NCBI GenBank assembly: GCA_963281255.1
Contig: OY725501.1
Location: 2,891,674 to 2,955,673 of the forward strand
From: Aphrocallistes beatrix
Lineage: Eukaryota; Porifera; Hexactinellida; Sceptrulophora; Aphrocallistidae
Direction of reading: 5' to 3'
DNA: 64,000 nucleotides
The notes beneath the pieces are model-generated. The model saw nothing but the letters and a program-made list of their open reading frames with translations, made no database searches and was not told the origin of the DNA. The translations under genes and the position numbers were made by a program. The first letter of the stretch is position 1. Each line of letters starts with the position of its first letter. Shown piece by piece: positions 41,433 to 51,413 of the stretch.

Positions 41433-42395
41433 TGGTTATAACACATGTTATAACACTGTTATAACACATGTTATGACACTGTTATAACACATGTTATAAC
41501 AGTGTTATAACATGTGTTATAACACTGTTATAACTCATGTTATAACAGTGTTATAATTATCACATGTTATAACACTGTTATAACTCATGTTATAACACTG
41601 TTATAACACATGTTATGACACTGTTATAACACATGTTATAACACTGTTATAACATGTGTTATAACACTGTTATAACTCATGTTATAACACTGTTATAACA
41701 CTGTTATAACACATGTTATAACACTGTTATAACACTGTTATAACACATGTTATAACACTGTTATAACACTGTTATAACACATGTTATAACACTGTTATAA
41801 CACATGTTATAACACTGTTATAACACATGTTATAACACTGTTATAACATGTGTTATAACACTGTTATAACTCATGTTATAACACTGTTATAACACTGTTA
41901 TAACTCATGTTATAACACTGTTATAACACATGTTATAACAGTGTTATAACACATGTTATAACAGTGTTATAACACATGTTATGACAGTGTTATAACATGT
42001 GTTATAACACATGTTGTAACACTGTTATAACACTGTTATAACATGTGTTATAACAGTGTTATAACTCATGTTATAACACTGTTATAACACATGTTATAAC
42101 ACTGTTATAACTCATGTTATAACACTGTTATAACACATGTTATGACACTGTTATAACACATGTTATAACACTGTTATAAGATGTGTTATAACACTGTTAT
42201 AACATATGTTGTAACACTGTTATAACATGTGTTATAACACTGTTATAACTCATGTTATAACACTGTTATAACACATGTTATAACACTGTTATAACACATG
42301 TTATAACACTGTTATAACACATGTTATAACACTGTTATAACATGTGTTATAACACTGTTATAACTCATGTTATAACACATGTTATAACACTTATA
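41433..42395. repeat. GTTATAACAC satellite, long form (about 960 bp)
   Basis: About 80 contiguous units of GTTATAACAC(A/T)(G/T) in which GTTATAAC is itself a palindrome. It ends in TTATAATTTAATGCTCGG, the diverged arm of the element at 40670. There are no unique spacers between units. Confidence 0.9.
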
Positions 42396-42782
42396 ATTTA
42401 ATGCTCGGTGCATATTTTTTGTCTGTACATATGAAATATCATTCGAAATTAGTTTTGGTTGTGGCAGTTCCATTGAGTAATATGTGCAGAGTAACCCTTG
42501 TGATTACAACGTGTATCGAATAGAATACTCACCTATAATTCAAGCTCCTATTAATTAAGGGAAAGTGTATCTATAACTAAATTGATGATGGTTTTTTTAG
42601 TACACTCAAATACGAGTTATACAACAACTAATTGTTTGTTAATTTCACTGCAGTAAATATTTCTAATTTCATCATTCTTAATCACCCAGAAAATACTTGG
42701 TTCTACGTAATAGCCTGTACTTAATTTAACTTTGATAACTAAAGTTTGATACACATTTGGATTTATTCGTAAAGCTGTTCAC

Positions 42783-43164
42783 TAGATGCTGTTATGTGAT
42801 CAGTAATGGAGTAGAGATGTTTTCCTTCTGAGTCGAAAAAGAATTATTTCTCAGGTATGATCTAGGTGTTGCATAATCAATAGCTATCTGCATTGGATAT
42901 TAAATCTGATCAGGACCTTTATATCTAGTGAGTAGAAATCAGACAGGGCAACATTCAGAAAATAGTCCACACTTTCTACAGGTTCCTCCTTCAGACACAC
43001 AACCTTACACATATTACTCACTGCGAGCTCCACCCCTGACGACCCAACTGTCGCACCTTCTCCCCCCGACACCTCTCCAGCTCCTCTCTGACTGTATTCA
43101 ACTACTGGAATGGAGCTTTTTTCCTAACAATCGCTCTACATCTCATTCAGCTCTAGCAACATGC

Positions 43165-43167
<3 letters not shown>
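42783..43167 (-). pseudogene. NHL coiled-coil gene fragment (dead relative of paralog 2)
   Basis: On the minus strand it matches paralog 2 from the coiled-coil end (GTGTTGCTAGAACTAGACGA) through VCLKEEPVESVDY, PDQI.. and the first NHL strand to HLYSITD. The reading frame is broken at several places, and there is a large internal deletion between the coiled coil and the GVTVG segment. Its 5' edge dissolves into the (CT)n tract. Confidence 0.85.
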
Positions 43168-43257
<90 letters not shown>

Positions 43258-43266
43258 TCTCTCTCG
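43168..43266. repeat. (CT)n microsatellite
   Basis: About 90 bp of nearly pure CT. On the minus strand it is (GA)n and lies where paralog 2 has the short tract CAGAGAGAGAAAGAGAGAG at 13914-13932. Confidence 0.95.
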
Positions 43267-43652
43267 CAGTATTTGTGGTGTACATGGGTGCCTATCTACT
43301 CTGGATATATTTTGACTTGTGATACAATAGTTAGTTAATAGGCTGACTAATTGGTCGGAATTCAGAGGGTATGTATTGACCAACTATGCGTATATTTAAG
43401 TTTATAATAAGAATTAGATGGTTTTGGTTTGATTAATTTGGGGAGAAAGGGATATAATAAGAAGGTATGTTAATAGATACGACCGTATGCGTAATTACGC
43501 ATATTTATTGATAGTCATATCATCAAAAAAATATTACGAAGAAAATAAGTCAGTATTGTGTTTACTCCATAACTGAACAACTTAATTTGCAATCATAAGA
43601 TGTACATTGTTATATCAGCTAAGTCATTGATCAGGCTCATACGTAGTGTAGT

Positions 43653-43904
43653 CAGTGCCGGATTTAGGAATGTGGGGGCCCTGTGCGAGTCCGATTGTGG
43701 GGGCCCTGGCATCTAAAATTTTAAATAAAATGATTATAATTATTATTATAATTTTATTAAAATTTTGAAATGAAAATGAAAAATGAGATTCGCTGCATAC
43801 AATATTCATATTAGTGAGAGTATTTCATTAGAAAAACAAGAACATATAATTTATGTCAATTTGTGGGGGCCCTGTGCGGCCGCACACTCCTAAATCCGCT
43901 ACTG
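43653..43904. mobile_element. hAT-like MITE (252 bp, 8-bp TSD)
   Basis: Ends CAGTGCCGGATTTAGGA and, inwards, CAGTAGCGGATTTAGGA. The 8-bp repeat AGTGTAGT is at 43645-43652 and 43905-43912. Sub-terminal GTGGGGGCCCTG occurs in direct and inverted forms. Confidence 0.9.
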
Positions 43905-44099
43905 AGTGTAGTACACGAGATTGTCATGATACGCTAGATAGTTAAGAAATGATTTAATCTATAAGACAATCTGTAGCACCTAGGTCCATTGGCATTGAAA
44001 GAAAATAGATTATATTGTGTATATTTATTGATTAGGCTAATTCGAGAAATTTAGTTCCCTCGAGGTGGTAATCATGGAACTTCTTATCGGTATTAATGC

Positions 44100-44600
44100 A
44101 ACAAGCGCGCTTCGCTTGCTTGTGCAGCGCGGCTGGCGGACACTTTGTGTCCGCCAGAGGCGCCCTTTGGGCGCCTGTGGTCACCATTGATTAGGTATAT
44201 GTGAGATAACATCTCTAAATACGTCTGCCATAGTGCTAAAATCGATATCGCACGAAAAATCACCTAATTTGTCAATTTTTAAGATTTTGATGTGTAATGA
44301 TGACGTCATAACAGAGTGATGAGTCATCATTTTTTGATAATAGTTGGGTCATATGTGAGGTATATTAATCTACATATTCTATTAAAATTTCAGCCTTCTA
44401 TCTCCTATAATGGCTGAGTTATGCCCGAATAACTGTGTTGGTTAACTTTTTAAAATGTGACAATGACGTCATAATTCCATGATGAGTCGACATTTTCGTC
44501 TGAGCTCAGAACTTACTGGAGCCATAGCCAAAAGACTCCCACATGCCAAAAATCAGCTTTCTGCGCCTGGCAGTTTCTTCAATCAATTCGTTACAGATAT
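44100..44600 (+). mobile_element. ACAAGCGCGC element, longest copy
   Basis: Begins ACAAGCGCGCTTCGCTTGCT and contains two GC-rich hairpins, GGCGGACAC-TTT-GTGTCCGCC and GGCGCCC-TTT-GGGCGCC. After the hairpins GGTCACCATTGATTA and ATCTCTAAATA match the right part of the 3047-3698 element in reverse. The 3' side (to about 44600) resembles the 3830 repeat and is cut by the palindromic element at 44605. Confidence 0.55.
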
Positions 44601-44604
44601 ATAT

Positions 44605-45300
44605 GTTAGGACAAATTTGCGAAATCAACAATTATGCATAATTGTTCATTTAATACGACAATTATGCATAATTGTTCATTTCACAACAATTGTGCATAAT
44701 TGTCGACAATTATGCATATTTTACAATTTCGTATATATTTACTGCACTTTTCGAGCCATTTTTTAAATTTATTATGCCATCCCTCTAGTTTATTATTAGT
44801 TCTAGGACAGTGTGTGTTCGTTGAATACATTCCACAAAATGAGTGAAAACTGCCCTACAAACCAAGTCTCTTCAAATTATTTTATAAATCCTTATAGGAA
44901 GATTCAGGTCTAAATGCTAGGGTTAAAATTCATTTAGACCCAGAACTTCTGGGTGAAGATGTTACCAGTAATATCGAAAATCAACAGAATGTCTATTCTG
45001 AGTTTCTCATTGACTATCTAATTAGAATTCTAATTAGATATACTACATGTTTAGCTTAATTTTTTGATACAATACATACATCCTCAATTGGAGAAATCGG
45101 GTTAACTGTGAAAAAATGGTCCCCCGGACCAATATTCTATGAAAATTTGTCCATGCAGGATCAAAACTTTCAGCATAGGACCAATTTTCCATGAAAAAAA
45201 ATGGTCCCCTGGATCAAAATTTTCGTGACAGTACCATTAACAATTTTGCATAATTGTCGACAATTATGCATAATTGTTGATTTCGCAAATTTGTCCTAAC
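44605..45300. mobile_element. inverted-repeat MITE (696 bp) with ACAATTATGCATAATTGT blocks
   Basis: The terminal 42 bp are inverted copies starting GTTAGGACAAATTTGCG and running into AACAATTATGCATAATTGTT. The sub-terminal regions repeat the palindrome ACAATTATGCATAATTGT three to four times on the left and twice on the right. Flanks are ATATATAT on both sides, so the TSD cannot be measured exactly. Confidence 0.8.
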
Positions 45301-45656
45301 ATATATATAAATAAATAAATATACATTAATCGAGTTTTAATAGTAAGGATAGAGCAGCAGTTATCTTTTTAGTTGTGGAACTCTATGGCAACTTCAACAA
45401 CTGTGGATCCAACAGGCCATGTGTTTCAAAAGTTGGTCACGATACTAGACAATGTACATATATGTAAAGTCAGCAATTTAATGATGCAAACATATGAGTA
45501 AACCCATCAGTCTCAAGATATTATGCTTGTATTTCATAACTTAGGACCTTGTAGCTGCAATGATCATAAGTGCCTCAAGTTTAAACCACTTAATTCTACT
45601 TCCTTCACTTAACGTTAACCTGAAGATTTCACCACCTTCATTTTAACATGTATCCC

Positions 45657-45663
45657 TATAAAA
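45657..45663 (+). promoter_or_regulatory. TATA box of the GH7-like gene
   Basis: CCTATAAAAAG stands 75 nt before the start codon and about 30 nt before TGCAGAACT, a reasonable transcription start. This would be a TATA-driven promoter with a short leader of about 50 nt. Confidence 0.5.
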
Positions 45664-45738
45664 AGAGGTGACCTTTCTTAATTCCAATGCAGAACTAACG
45701 AAAAAACTTCTAAATATTAATTGTCACGAAAAAGTAGA

Positions 45739-46608
45739 ATGAAAGTATTGATCCTATTCTTTGTGGTTACACTCACTGCTGTCTCAGCAACAAACAACGG
45801 CCCCGTTACGATAATGGTGAATGGTCAGGCTCAAACCAAATACGTGCTTTCCGGAAACTGGTCCAAGTCCAATGTTCAGATTAATGGGACTAGGATCACT
45901 CTCACTGCCGGGGGTCGTATCTATCTGGGGGATTCAAGTAGTGATACTATCACCGCCGATTCATTCTATAATATGCCACTTCTCGGGAAAAGACTAAAAT
46001 TCGACGTTGACTTAAGTGCTGTCGGATGTAGCTGCAATGGCGCTCTCTACTTCATCACTATGCCAGGCTACAACTCCGGCCAGCAGCCCGAACCAGGGAA
46101 GAATGGTGAATACTACTGCGATGCACAAGGAAAAATTGGACTCTACTGTCCAGAAATGGATGTCATGGAAGCTAACAAGTTTGCGATGGCATCAACAGCA
46201 CACACCTGTCAGTATCAGCCTCCACACTACTATTCCGCCTGCGACCATGGGGGGTGTGGCACAAACGTTCTTGACTCACACCTGAATGATTTCGGACCTG
46301 GGAAAAGAATAGACACTAACAAACCGTTCACACTCTCAGTTACTTTCATCACTGGTGGAAATGGAAGACTTTCAACCATCAACAATTACTTCTATCAAGA
46401 AGGAAGGGTTATCCAGTTCAACGCTTGCAACCCTGACTATCTACAGTGGATGGGCATGAGTCTTCCTGGAATAGTAATGTCTATCAGCCTATGGGGAACA
46501 GGTAATGGTGGGATGTCATGGCTTGATGGAAAGTCAGGTTGCCAAGGTGATTGCGATGTTGCAAGATCTCGTTTTGTCGTCTCCAACATCCGACTCGAAA
46601 ACATATAG
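45739..46608 (+). CDS. secreted GH7-like glycoside hydrolase (short form)
   Basis: 289 residues from the first ATG. The first 17-18 residues (MKVLILFFVVTLTAVSA) are a signal peptide, so the protein is secreted. The rest resembles glycoside hydrolase family 7 (cellobiohydrolase/endoglucanase): CNGALYFITMPGY, YYCDAQ, then the catalytic signature E139-M-D141-V-M-E144 (family E-x-D-x-x-E; the usual Trp is Met), HTC, CGTN, FTLSVTF, GIVMSISLWGTGNGGMSWLDG and a final C..RFVVSNIRLENI. Many cysteines agree with GH7 disulfides. GH7 enzymes are usually about 430 residues; the loops that form the cellulose tunnel are missing, so activity on an open glucan, or binding only, is possible. Single exon, no close neighbour of related function. 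Confidence 0.75.
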   Translation: MKVLILFFVVTLTAVSATNNGPVTIMVNGQAQTKYVLSGNWSKSNVQINGTRITLTAGGRIYLGDSSSDTITADSFYNMPLLGKRLKFDVDLSAVGCSCNGALYFITMPGYNSGQQPEPGKNGEYYCDAQGKIGLYCPEMDVMEANKFAMASTAHTCQYQPPHYYSACDHGGCGTNVLDSHLNDFGPGKRIDTNKPFTLSVTFITGGNGRLSTINNYFYQEGRVIQFNACNPDYLQWMGMSLPGIVMSISLWGTGNGGMSWLDGKSGCQGDCDVARSRFVVSNIRLENI

Positions 46609-47327
46609 CTTGTCTTAGAATGAAAACGTTGTTTGACCCCATAGCTCTATAGTACATGTTAGAATATACAATGTACGTATATAGATAATTTGTATTACTA
46701 TTACATAGAATACAAAATTATTGTTTATTGTTATGCTTTATATAAAGTGTGGATCTACTGTTTTACTGCTTCCCTGCGTTATCCTGGTATTTACCGCTAA
46801 ATCCAAGGATCGCAGAGCTTTATCTATATAAACATTCTACATCTTGTGTCCAAATTTCATCCTGTAGTTCAATGCATTCAAAGCTAATGTGATTTTGGCC
46901 ATTATTTTGTAAAAGCTTTACACCTTTTTCCCTATGATAGATACCATACGGAGTAATTTTGCTGAAGATTTTATGCTGTTTACCTTCTTCCAATTAAAGC
47001 TTAGTGGTTTTGTCATCTCTAGACACCTACACAATGTGATCCACTCATGCCTATTGCATATATCTGTAATTTGTGAACTTGATTCGACTATCTAATGATA
47101 AGTTTTGAGTCAATTATTTCTTAAAACTGGGATTTTGTATGTCATCAAATCCACAATCTCATGCAAAATTTCTCCGTACCAAGGATGTCGACATATTATA
47201 TAAGTCATATTTTAAATTAGAAAATGATAGTAGGCTATCCGCTGGGTACGCACACTAGAGAATCTTTAAAACATAGCTATAGGCAGGCATAAACTTGACT
47301 GGAACTTTAACGTTAGGTTTTAACGCC
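46609..47327. other. intergenic, no gene seen
   Basis: 3' flank of the GH7-like gene and 5' flank of the glutaminase paralog. No repeat, RNA gene or clear promoter element recognised. Confidence 0.5.
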
Positions 47328-48947
47328 ATGAATTCAGTCTTATTTCGTCCATTAACACCAATTTTATCACAATTCCACAGATCTCAAGTTCGCTTAATTT
47401 CTGCTGACCCTCCAATCCAGAGAGTAATCTATGATCGTTTTAAAGAAACGGATACACTCCGTCTTTATTCTGTGATTGATGAGTTGGAGAATAATGGTTT
47501 GTCTCTGAAGGACATACGGCTTAAGCAAACTGCCAATAAGTTCGCTGCTTCTCTCAATTCAGGGAAAGTTGATGTCAGCTTTGAAGAATTTTGTGAAATG
47601 ATTAACCCATGTCTTCCCCTGATAGCTAAAGCTTTCCAAGGGGGTTTAATCTTCCCAAATTTTACATATTTTAAGGATAAAATTGGTTCTCTCTTTAGGA
47701 ATCTGGTTCCCCTCACTAATGGAAAAGTTTCCGAGTACATTCCTGAGCTCCGTTTATTTACACAGCATAACTGGGCAGTAAGTTTCTGTACAATTGACGG
47801 TCAACAGGAATCGTACGGCGACTTTAAAACCATTTTTCCAGCACAATCATGCATCAATCCTATCATTTATGGGCACGCATTGACACTACTCGGAGAGGAA
47901 CAGGTGCATAAGTTCGTAGGTCATGAACCGACAGCGTTCTACCATGATAAAGTGCATTTAGGGAATGATGGACTCCCGCATAACCCGATGATCAGTTCGG
48001 GAGCACTCGCTATCGCCTCGCTTCTCCATCCCGAACTCACCCTTGCAGATCGAATTGTTAGTATCTTGTCTGTGTTTGAAAAGTGCTCGGCTACTTCTCC
48101 ACTCGGTGTTGACATTCCAACCTATCTCTCAGAGAAAAACTCCGCTCATCGCTGTTACAGTCTGGCTTATCTAATGCAAGCTAAAAAGGTGTTTCCGGCT
48201 GATGTCGATATACCCAAGATTCTCAATCTTTATTTCCAAATGTCTTCGATCCAGGTGAACTGCGAAATAGTGTCTCGTATCGCAGCTACCATTGCGAACT
48301 ACGGCGTGAATCCGTTCACCGGAGAAAGAGTATTCAATGCGTCCGCAGTTGAACGGATGCTTAGCTTGATGAACAGCTGTGGTCTGTATAACTATTCCAG
48401 TTCGTTCGCCTTTGAAGTTGGGATTCCGTCGAAATCTAACGTCGTAGGTTGTATTCTCTCGGTTGTACCAGGAAAGCTAGGCTACTGCACATGGTCACCA
48501 GCTCTAGATGAAAAAGGAAACAGCGTTCGAGGGCTTGGGTTCAGTAAACAGCTAGTTCGTGAGTTTAACTTCCACACATTTGATGCTACCGATTCAGCGG
48601 AAAGAGATCCGCGCTACGCTAGCTACTTCCTGCCTGAACACAGGGTAGCCGCAATGCTATACGCGGCTAAACACGGCTCTGTGGGTACGCTACAAAGGCA
48701 CTTTTTCTCCGGATACAGTCTGGATGCAGTCGACTATGATAATCGCGCTCCTCTACATTTGACTGCTGCCGAAGGACATCTCGATGCCACTCAATTCCTT
48801 GTTGAGTACTGCTGTGTGGATGTAAACGTACAGGATCGGTGGGGACAAACACCTCTGGACGAAGCCACACGAATGGGCTTCCAAGATGTGACCCATTATC
48901 TCCAAATGCATGGTGCCTTGAAAGGCTGCGAAGTATCAGCTAGCTAG
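47328..48947 (+). CDS. glutaminase-family protein with ankyrin repeats, probably inactive
   Basis: 539 residues from the first ATG; the start is basic and fits a mitochondrial presequence. Domain order matches kidney-type GLS: EF-hand-like helical region (to about 120), glutaminase domain (about 130-425), two to three ankyrin repeats (about 445-530, DNRAPLHLTAAEGHLDATQFLVE, DRWGQTPLDEATRMGFQDV). Active-site comparison with human GLS from memory: Tyr249, Ser286, Asn335, Glu381, Tyr414 and Tyr466 equivalents are kept (Y137, S174, N219, E269, Y302 and the Tyr of LYNYS). The catalytic Lys289 is Asn177 (QSCIN for QSCVK) and Asn388 is Cys276. Loss of Lys289 should prevent hydrolysis of glutamine to glutamate. 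Single exon. Confidence 0.88.
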   Translation: MNSVLFRPLTPILSQFHRSQVRLISADPPIQRVIYDRFKETDTLRLYSVIDELENNGLSLKDIRLKQTANKFAASLNSGKVDVSFEEFCEMINPCLPLIAKAFQGGLIFPNFTYFKDKIGSLFRNLVPLTNGKVSEYIPELRLFTQHNWAVSFCTIDGQQESYGDFKTIFPAQSCINPIIYGHALTLLGEEQVHKFVGHEPTAFYHDKVHLGNDGLPHNPMISSGALAIASLLHPELTLADRIVSILSVFEKCSATSPLGVDIPTYLSEKNSAHRCYSLAYLMQAKKVFPADVDIPKILNLYFQMSSIQVNCEIVSRIAATIANYGVNPFTGERVFNASAVERMLSLMNSCGLYNYSSSFAFEVGIPSKSNVVGCILSVVPGKLGYCTWSPALDEKGNSVRGLGFSKQLVREFNFHTFDATDSAERDPRYASYFLPEHRVAAMLYAAKHGSVGTLQRHFFSGYSLDAVDYDNRAPLHLTAAEGHLDATQFLVEYCCVDVNVQDRWGQTPLDEATRMGFQDVTHYLQMHGALKGCEVSAS

Positions 48948-50186
48948 GTTCAATCCTGATATTGCGTTTCATTAGGAGAATACAGTAAGGTATATTCCCT
49001 GTTTATACCATCTTACTTGTTATTCATTGAAATCAAACTTTCTGTTTCAAAAAAACATTTTATACTCTGTCATTTTGATTATGAACATTCTCTGAATTAG
49101 TAATTTTATCCGTAATCTATTATAAATTCAACGTCTCAGCATGATTATATGGTGAGATTATCAACGATGCTGAGTGAGTTACAATGCTTTGGTTAAATAA
49201 TGCTGAGAATAGTGCTGAAATTATGTGAAGCTGTTAGGGTATATTAACGTTGAGGTAATGTTTCACTTTGAACCTAAAATGGTGATTTAACCAGATTATC
49301 AATTCTGAAAGGCTGCATAGCAGTGAAAGTACAAATTACTTGCAAATATTACATCAAGAAAGTAGCAAATCTCTAAATCATTATTATTTAATCTAATTCA
49401 TAAAAATTGACCTTTTTATGCTGAAAATCAGGTTAGAGCGAAAGATTACCAGATTATCCTGACCTTATTCAGAGGATATTTCGAAAGTTTCCTGTATTCC
49501 ATGAACCCTTAATATGTACTCCCCAAAAATTTAATATCCCTATTGTGTCAGTTACTCGATTATTAGCAATTCTTTGGTTGTTCCTAAATGCATATTTCAA
49601 TCATGGGAGGGTGAAGATTCCAAAAAAAAATTTCTCATGAAATGTAATATATTATTACTCAGGGTTCTATCTACTGGGGGAAGCCTTCCTCCCCAAATTT
49701 AACATCCTTGATAGAACCCTGTTTGGATTGATAAAATTTTGGCACAAGGCTCGAGTAGAATCTTCCAACATTCTATTTTAAAAGAATTCTCCTGTATAGA
49801 ATATTGCATAGATCATCTCAATAACGTAAGTGTAGAATGACTCAGTGATTGTAGATTGTGTAATTTCCTGTTTGAATCGAATTATATCTACAATTTTGTC
49901 AGCTAATGGCTTATTACGTAATATAAAATGAATTACTAATTTTAACGGATATTTTATTTATGATGTGTAGATTATCCCATACTTTTTTGTAGAAAATCAA
50001 GCCAATATTATACAGCACATCATCGAGTGTATTCATCAGTAGATTGAGCATTAGCCTATTCCATTGCAGCGCGGCAGGTATAAAACGACCAAGAGTTGTA
50101 CTTCGAGCAAGTAAAACTACCTGCAGCCTTATAAAATACCGATTTTCTAATTTATCCCAGTATACTTCTGACCAGGACTTCACGAA
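48948..50186. other. intergenic with one small hairpin element
   Basis: AT-rich. Only the 62-bp hairpin element at 49660 is recognisable. A strong acceptor-like TTTTCTAATTTATCCCAG (ending 50160) precedes the CCDC6 ATG by 26 nt. Confidence 0.5.
49660..49721. mobile_element. 62-bp hairpin element, copy 2
   Basis: CAGGGTTCTATC..GATAGAACCCTG with a GGGGGAAG/CTTCCTCCCC inner stem. About 80 percent identical to the copy at 30511. No convincing target-site duplication on this copy. Confidence 0.75.
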
Positions 50187-51413
50187 ATGTCTGGACCGAT
50201 TAGCACAAGGAGTTCGATGTCCTCCCCCAGCCCCTCATCCAGTCTGCACACAGCCCAGAGCTCCTCCATGGAATCCCTTGAGAGTTCTTACTCCACCACC
50301 GAGAGTACTACAGGTGAGGGAGAGACAGTGCGGTTCTCCGCTCTGATGCACGAAAATGTTTCGCTCAAGAATGAAGTCGAGCAGTTGAAGAATAGAGTAA
50401 ACTCGCTCTCTTCTGAGAATAAGTCGCTCAAGACGAGCAGCGCCTCCATACAAGCGATAGCGGAGCAGGAGGAGGAATACATCAGCAACAAGCTCCTGAA
50501 GAAAATTCAGATCCTAAAGAAAGAGAAGGAAGTGCTGGCAATGAACTACGAGCAAGAGGAAGAGTTCCTCACTAACGACCTGCAGCGGAAGCTAGACAAA
50601 CTGCGCCAAGAGAAACTCCAGCTGGAACAGGCGCTGGATCACGAGCTGCAGGAGAGCCAGGTCTCAGTGCTGATGAAGAAAGTGAGCGACCTGGAGACGA
50701 TCACCAACTCGAAGCAGAAGGATCTGGAGAGACTCAAGCATGAGAAGGTGGAGCTTGAGAATGCGCTGGAGCAGGAGCAAGAAATGCTGGTGAACAAACT
50801 GTACAAGCAGATGGAGAAGGTGGAAAAGGAGAAGCGAGATTTGGAGGAAAAGCTGGGACGCGTTTCAAGTCCAAGTTCTTCACCTGGCCGCGGTTCTCAT
50901 GAACACAAGGGCAGTACCGGCAGCAATTCCGGTATGGACGAGAGTACACAGCTTGCCGTGAAGTGCCGGAACCTGGAATCTGAGGTGCGGCACTTGAAAC
51001 GGCTTCTGATGGAGAGTGAGTCCCGACAGAGCAGTCGGCTGGCACACCTCGAGTTCGAGGAGAAAGGACTCCGCGAGCAGAACATGCTGCTCATCAAGCG
51101 GCTGAGGAGGGAGATGGAGCGCAGCGAGGCCCTCTGCCGCACCCTCTCCGAGTCCGAGTCCTCCCTGGAGATGGAGGAAGAGAAGATTTTCAACGAGAAC
51201 AGAGCTCGCGGCGCTTCTCCCATTCCCTACTCCCCCTCCCCCACCAGGAGGTCGCCTGCCACCTACATCCACCCGTCTATCCTCGCGCCTACCTTCGCTC
51301 GCACCGGCTCTCTCGGCAGTGCGAATCCTAATTCCGCGAATAACTCTGTCCGTCGGACTCACAGCAATGACGTCCCGAAACCGTTCCGTGGCAAGAAGGA
51401 GACAATCATCTGA
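50187..51413 (+). CDS. CCDC6: CCDC6 coiled-coil protein
   Basis: 408 residues. A Ser-rich head (1-45) is followed by a long coiled coil (about 50-215) with the CCDC6-specific repeats AEQEEEYISNKLLKKIQ, YEQEEEFLTNDLQRKL and LEQEQEMLVNKLYKQMEKVEKEKRDLEEKL. A second helix ends in SESESSLEMEEEKIFNE (human SESESSLEMDDERYFNE), and a Ser/Pro-rich tail contains PIPYSPSPTRRSP. In mammals CCDC6 is an ATM substrate and 14-3-3 partner in the DNA-damage response, and the 5' partner in RET/PTC1 fusions. The local GC content and codon use are higher than in neighbours. Single exon, where mammals have nine. Confidence 0.93.
   Translation: MSGPISTRSSMSSPSPSSSLHTAQSSSMESLESSYSTTESTTGEGETVRFSALMHENVSLKNEVEQLKNRVNSLSSENKSLKTSSASIQAIAEQEEEYISNKLLKKIQILKKEKEVLAMNYEQEEEFLTNDLQRKLDKLRQEKLQLEQALDHELQESQVSVLMKKVSDLETITNSKQKDLERLKHEKVELENALEQEQEMLVNKLYKQMEKVEKEKRDLEEKLGRVSSPSSSPGRGSHEHKGSTGSNSGMDESTQLAVKCRNLESEVRHLKRLLMESESRQSSRLAHLEFEEKGLREQNMLLIKRLRREMERSEALCRTLSESESSLEMEEEKIFNENRARGASPIPYSPSPTRRSPATYIHPSILAPTFARTGSLGSANPNSANNSVRRTHSNDVPKPFRGKKETII

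Larger units (their letters stand above)
40425..45738. other. repeat-rich intergenic block between dynein and the GH7-like gene
   Basis: Apart from the elements listed separately I find no intact gene. A short tandem of GGAAATTTCGTCCC lies at 41044-41085. A repeat of ATGGTCCCCYGGAYCAA-like blocks lies at 45115-45230. A 26-bp perfect palindrome is centred on GAATTC at 45015-45040. Confidence 0.6.

Noticed and set aside
41433-42395. regular palindromic array that could be mistaken for a CRISPR array
   Set aside because: The units are contiguous with no unique spacers, no cas genes are present, and the DNA is animal.
43153-43383. frame encoding an Arg-Glu repeat protein
   Set aside because: It is the (GA)n microsatellite read in frame; there is no start context or conserved flank.
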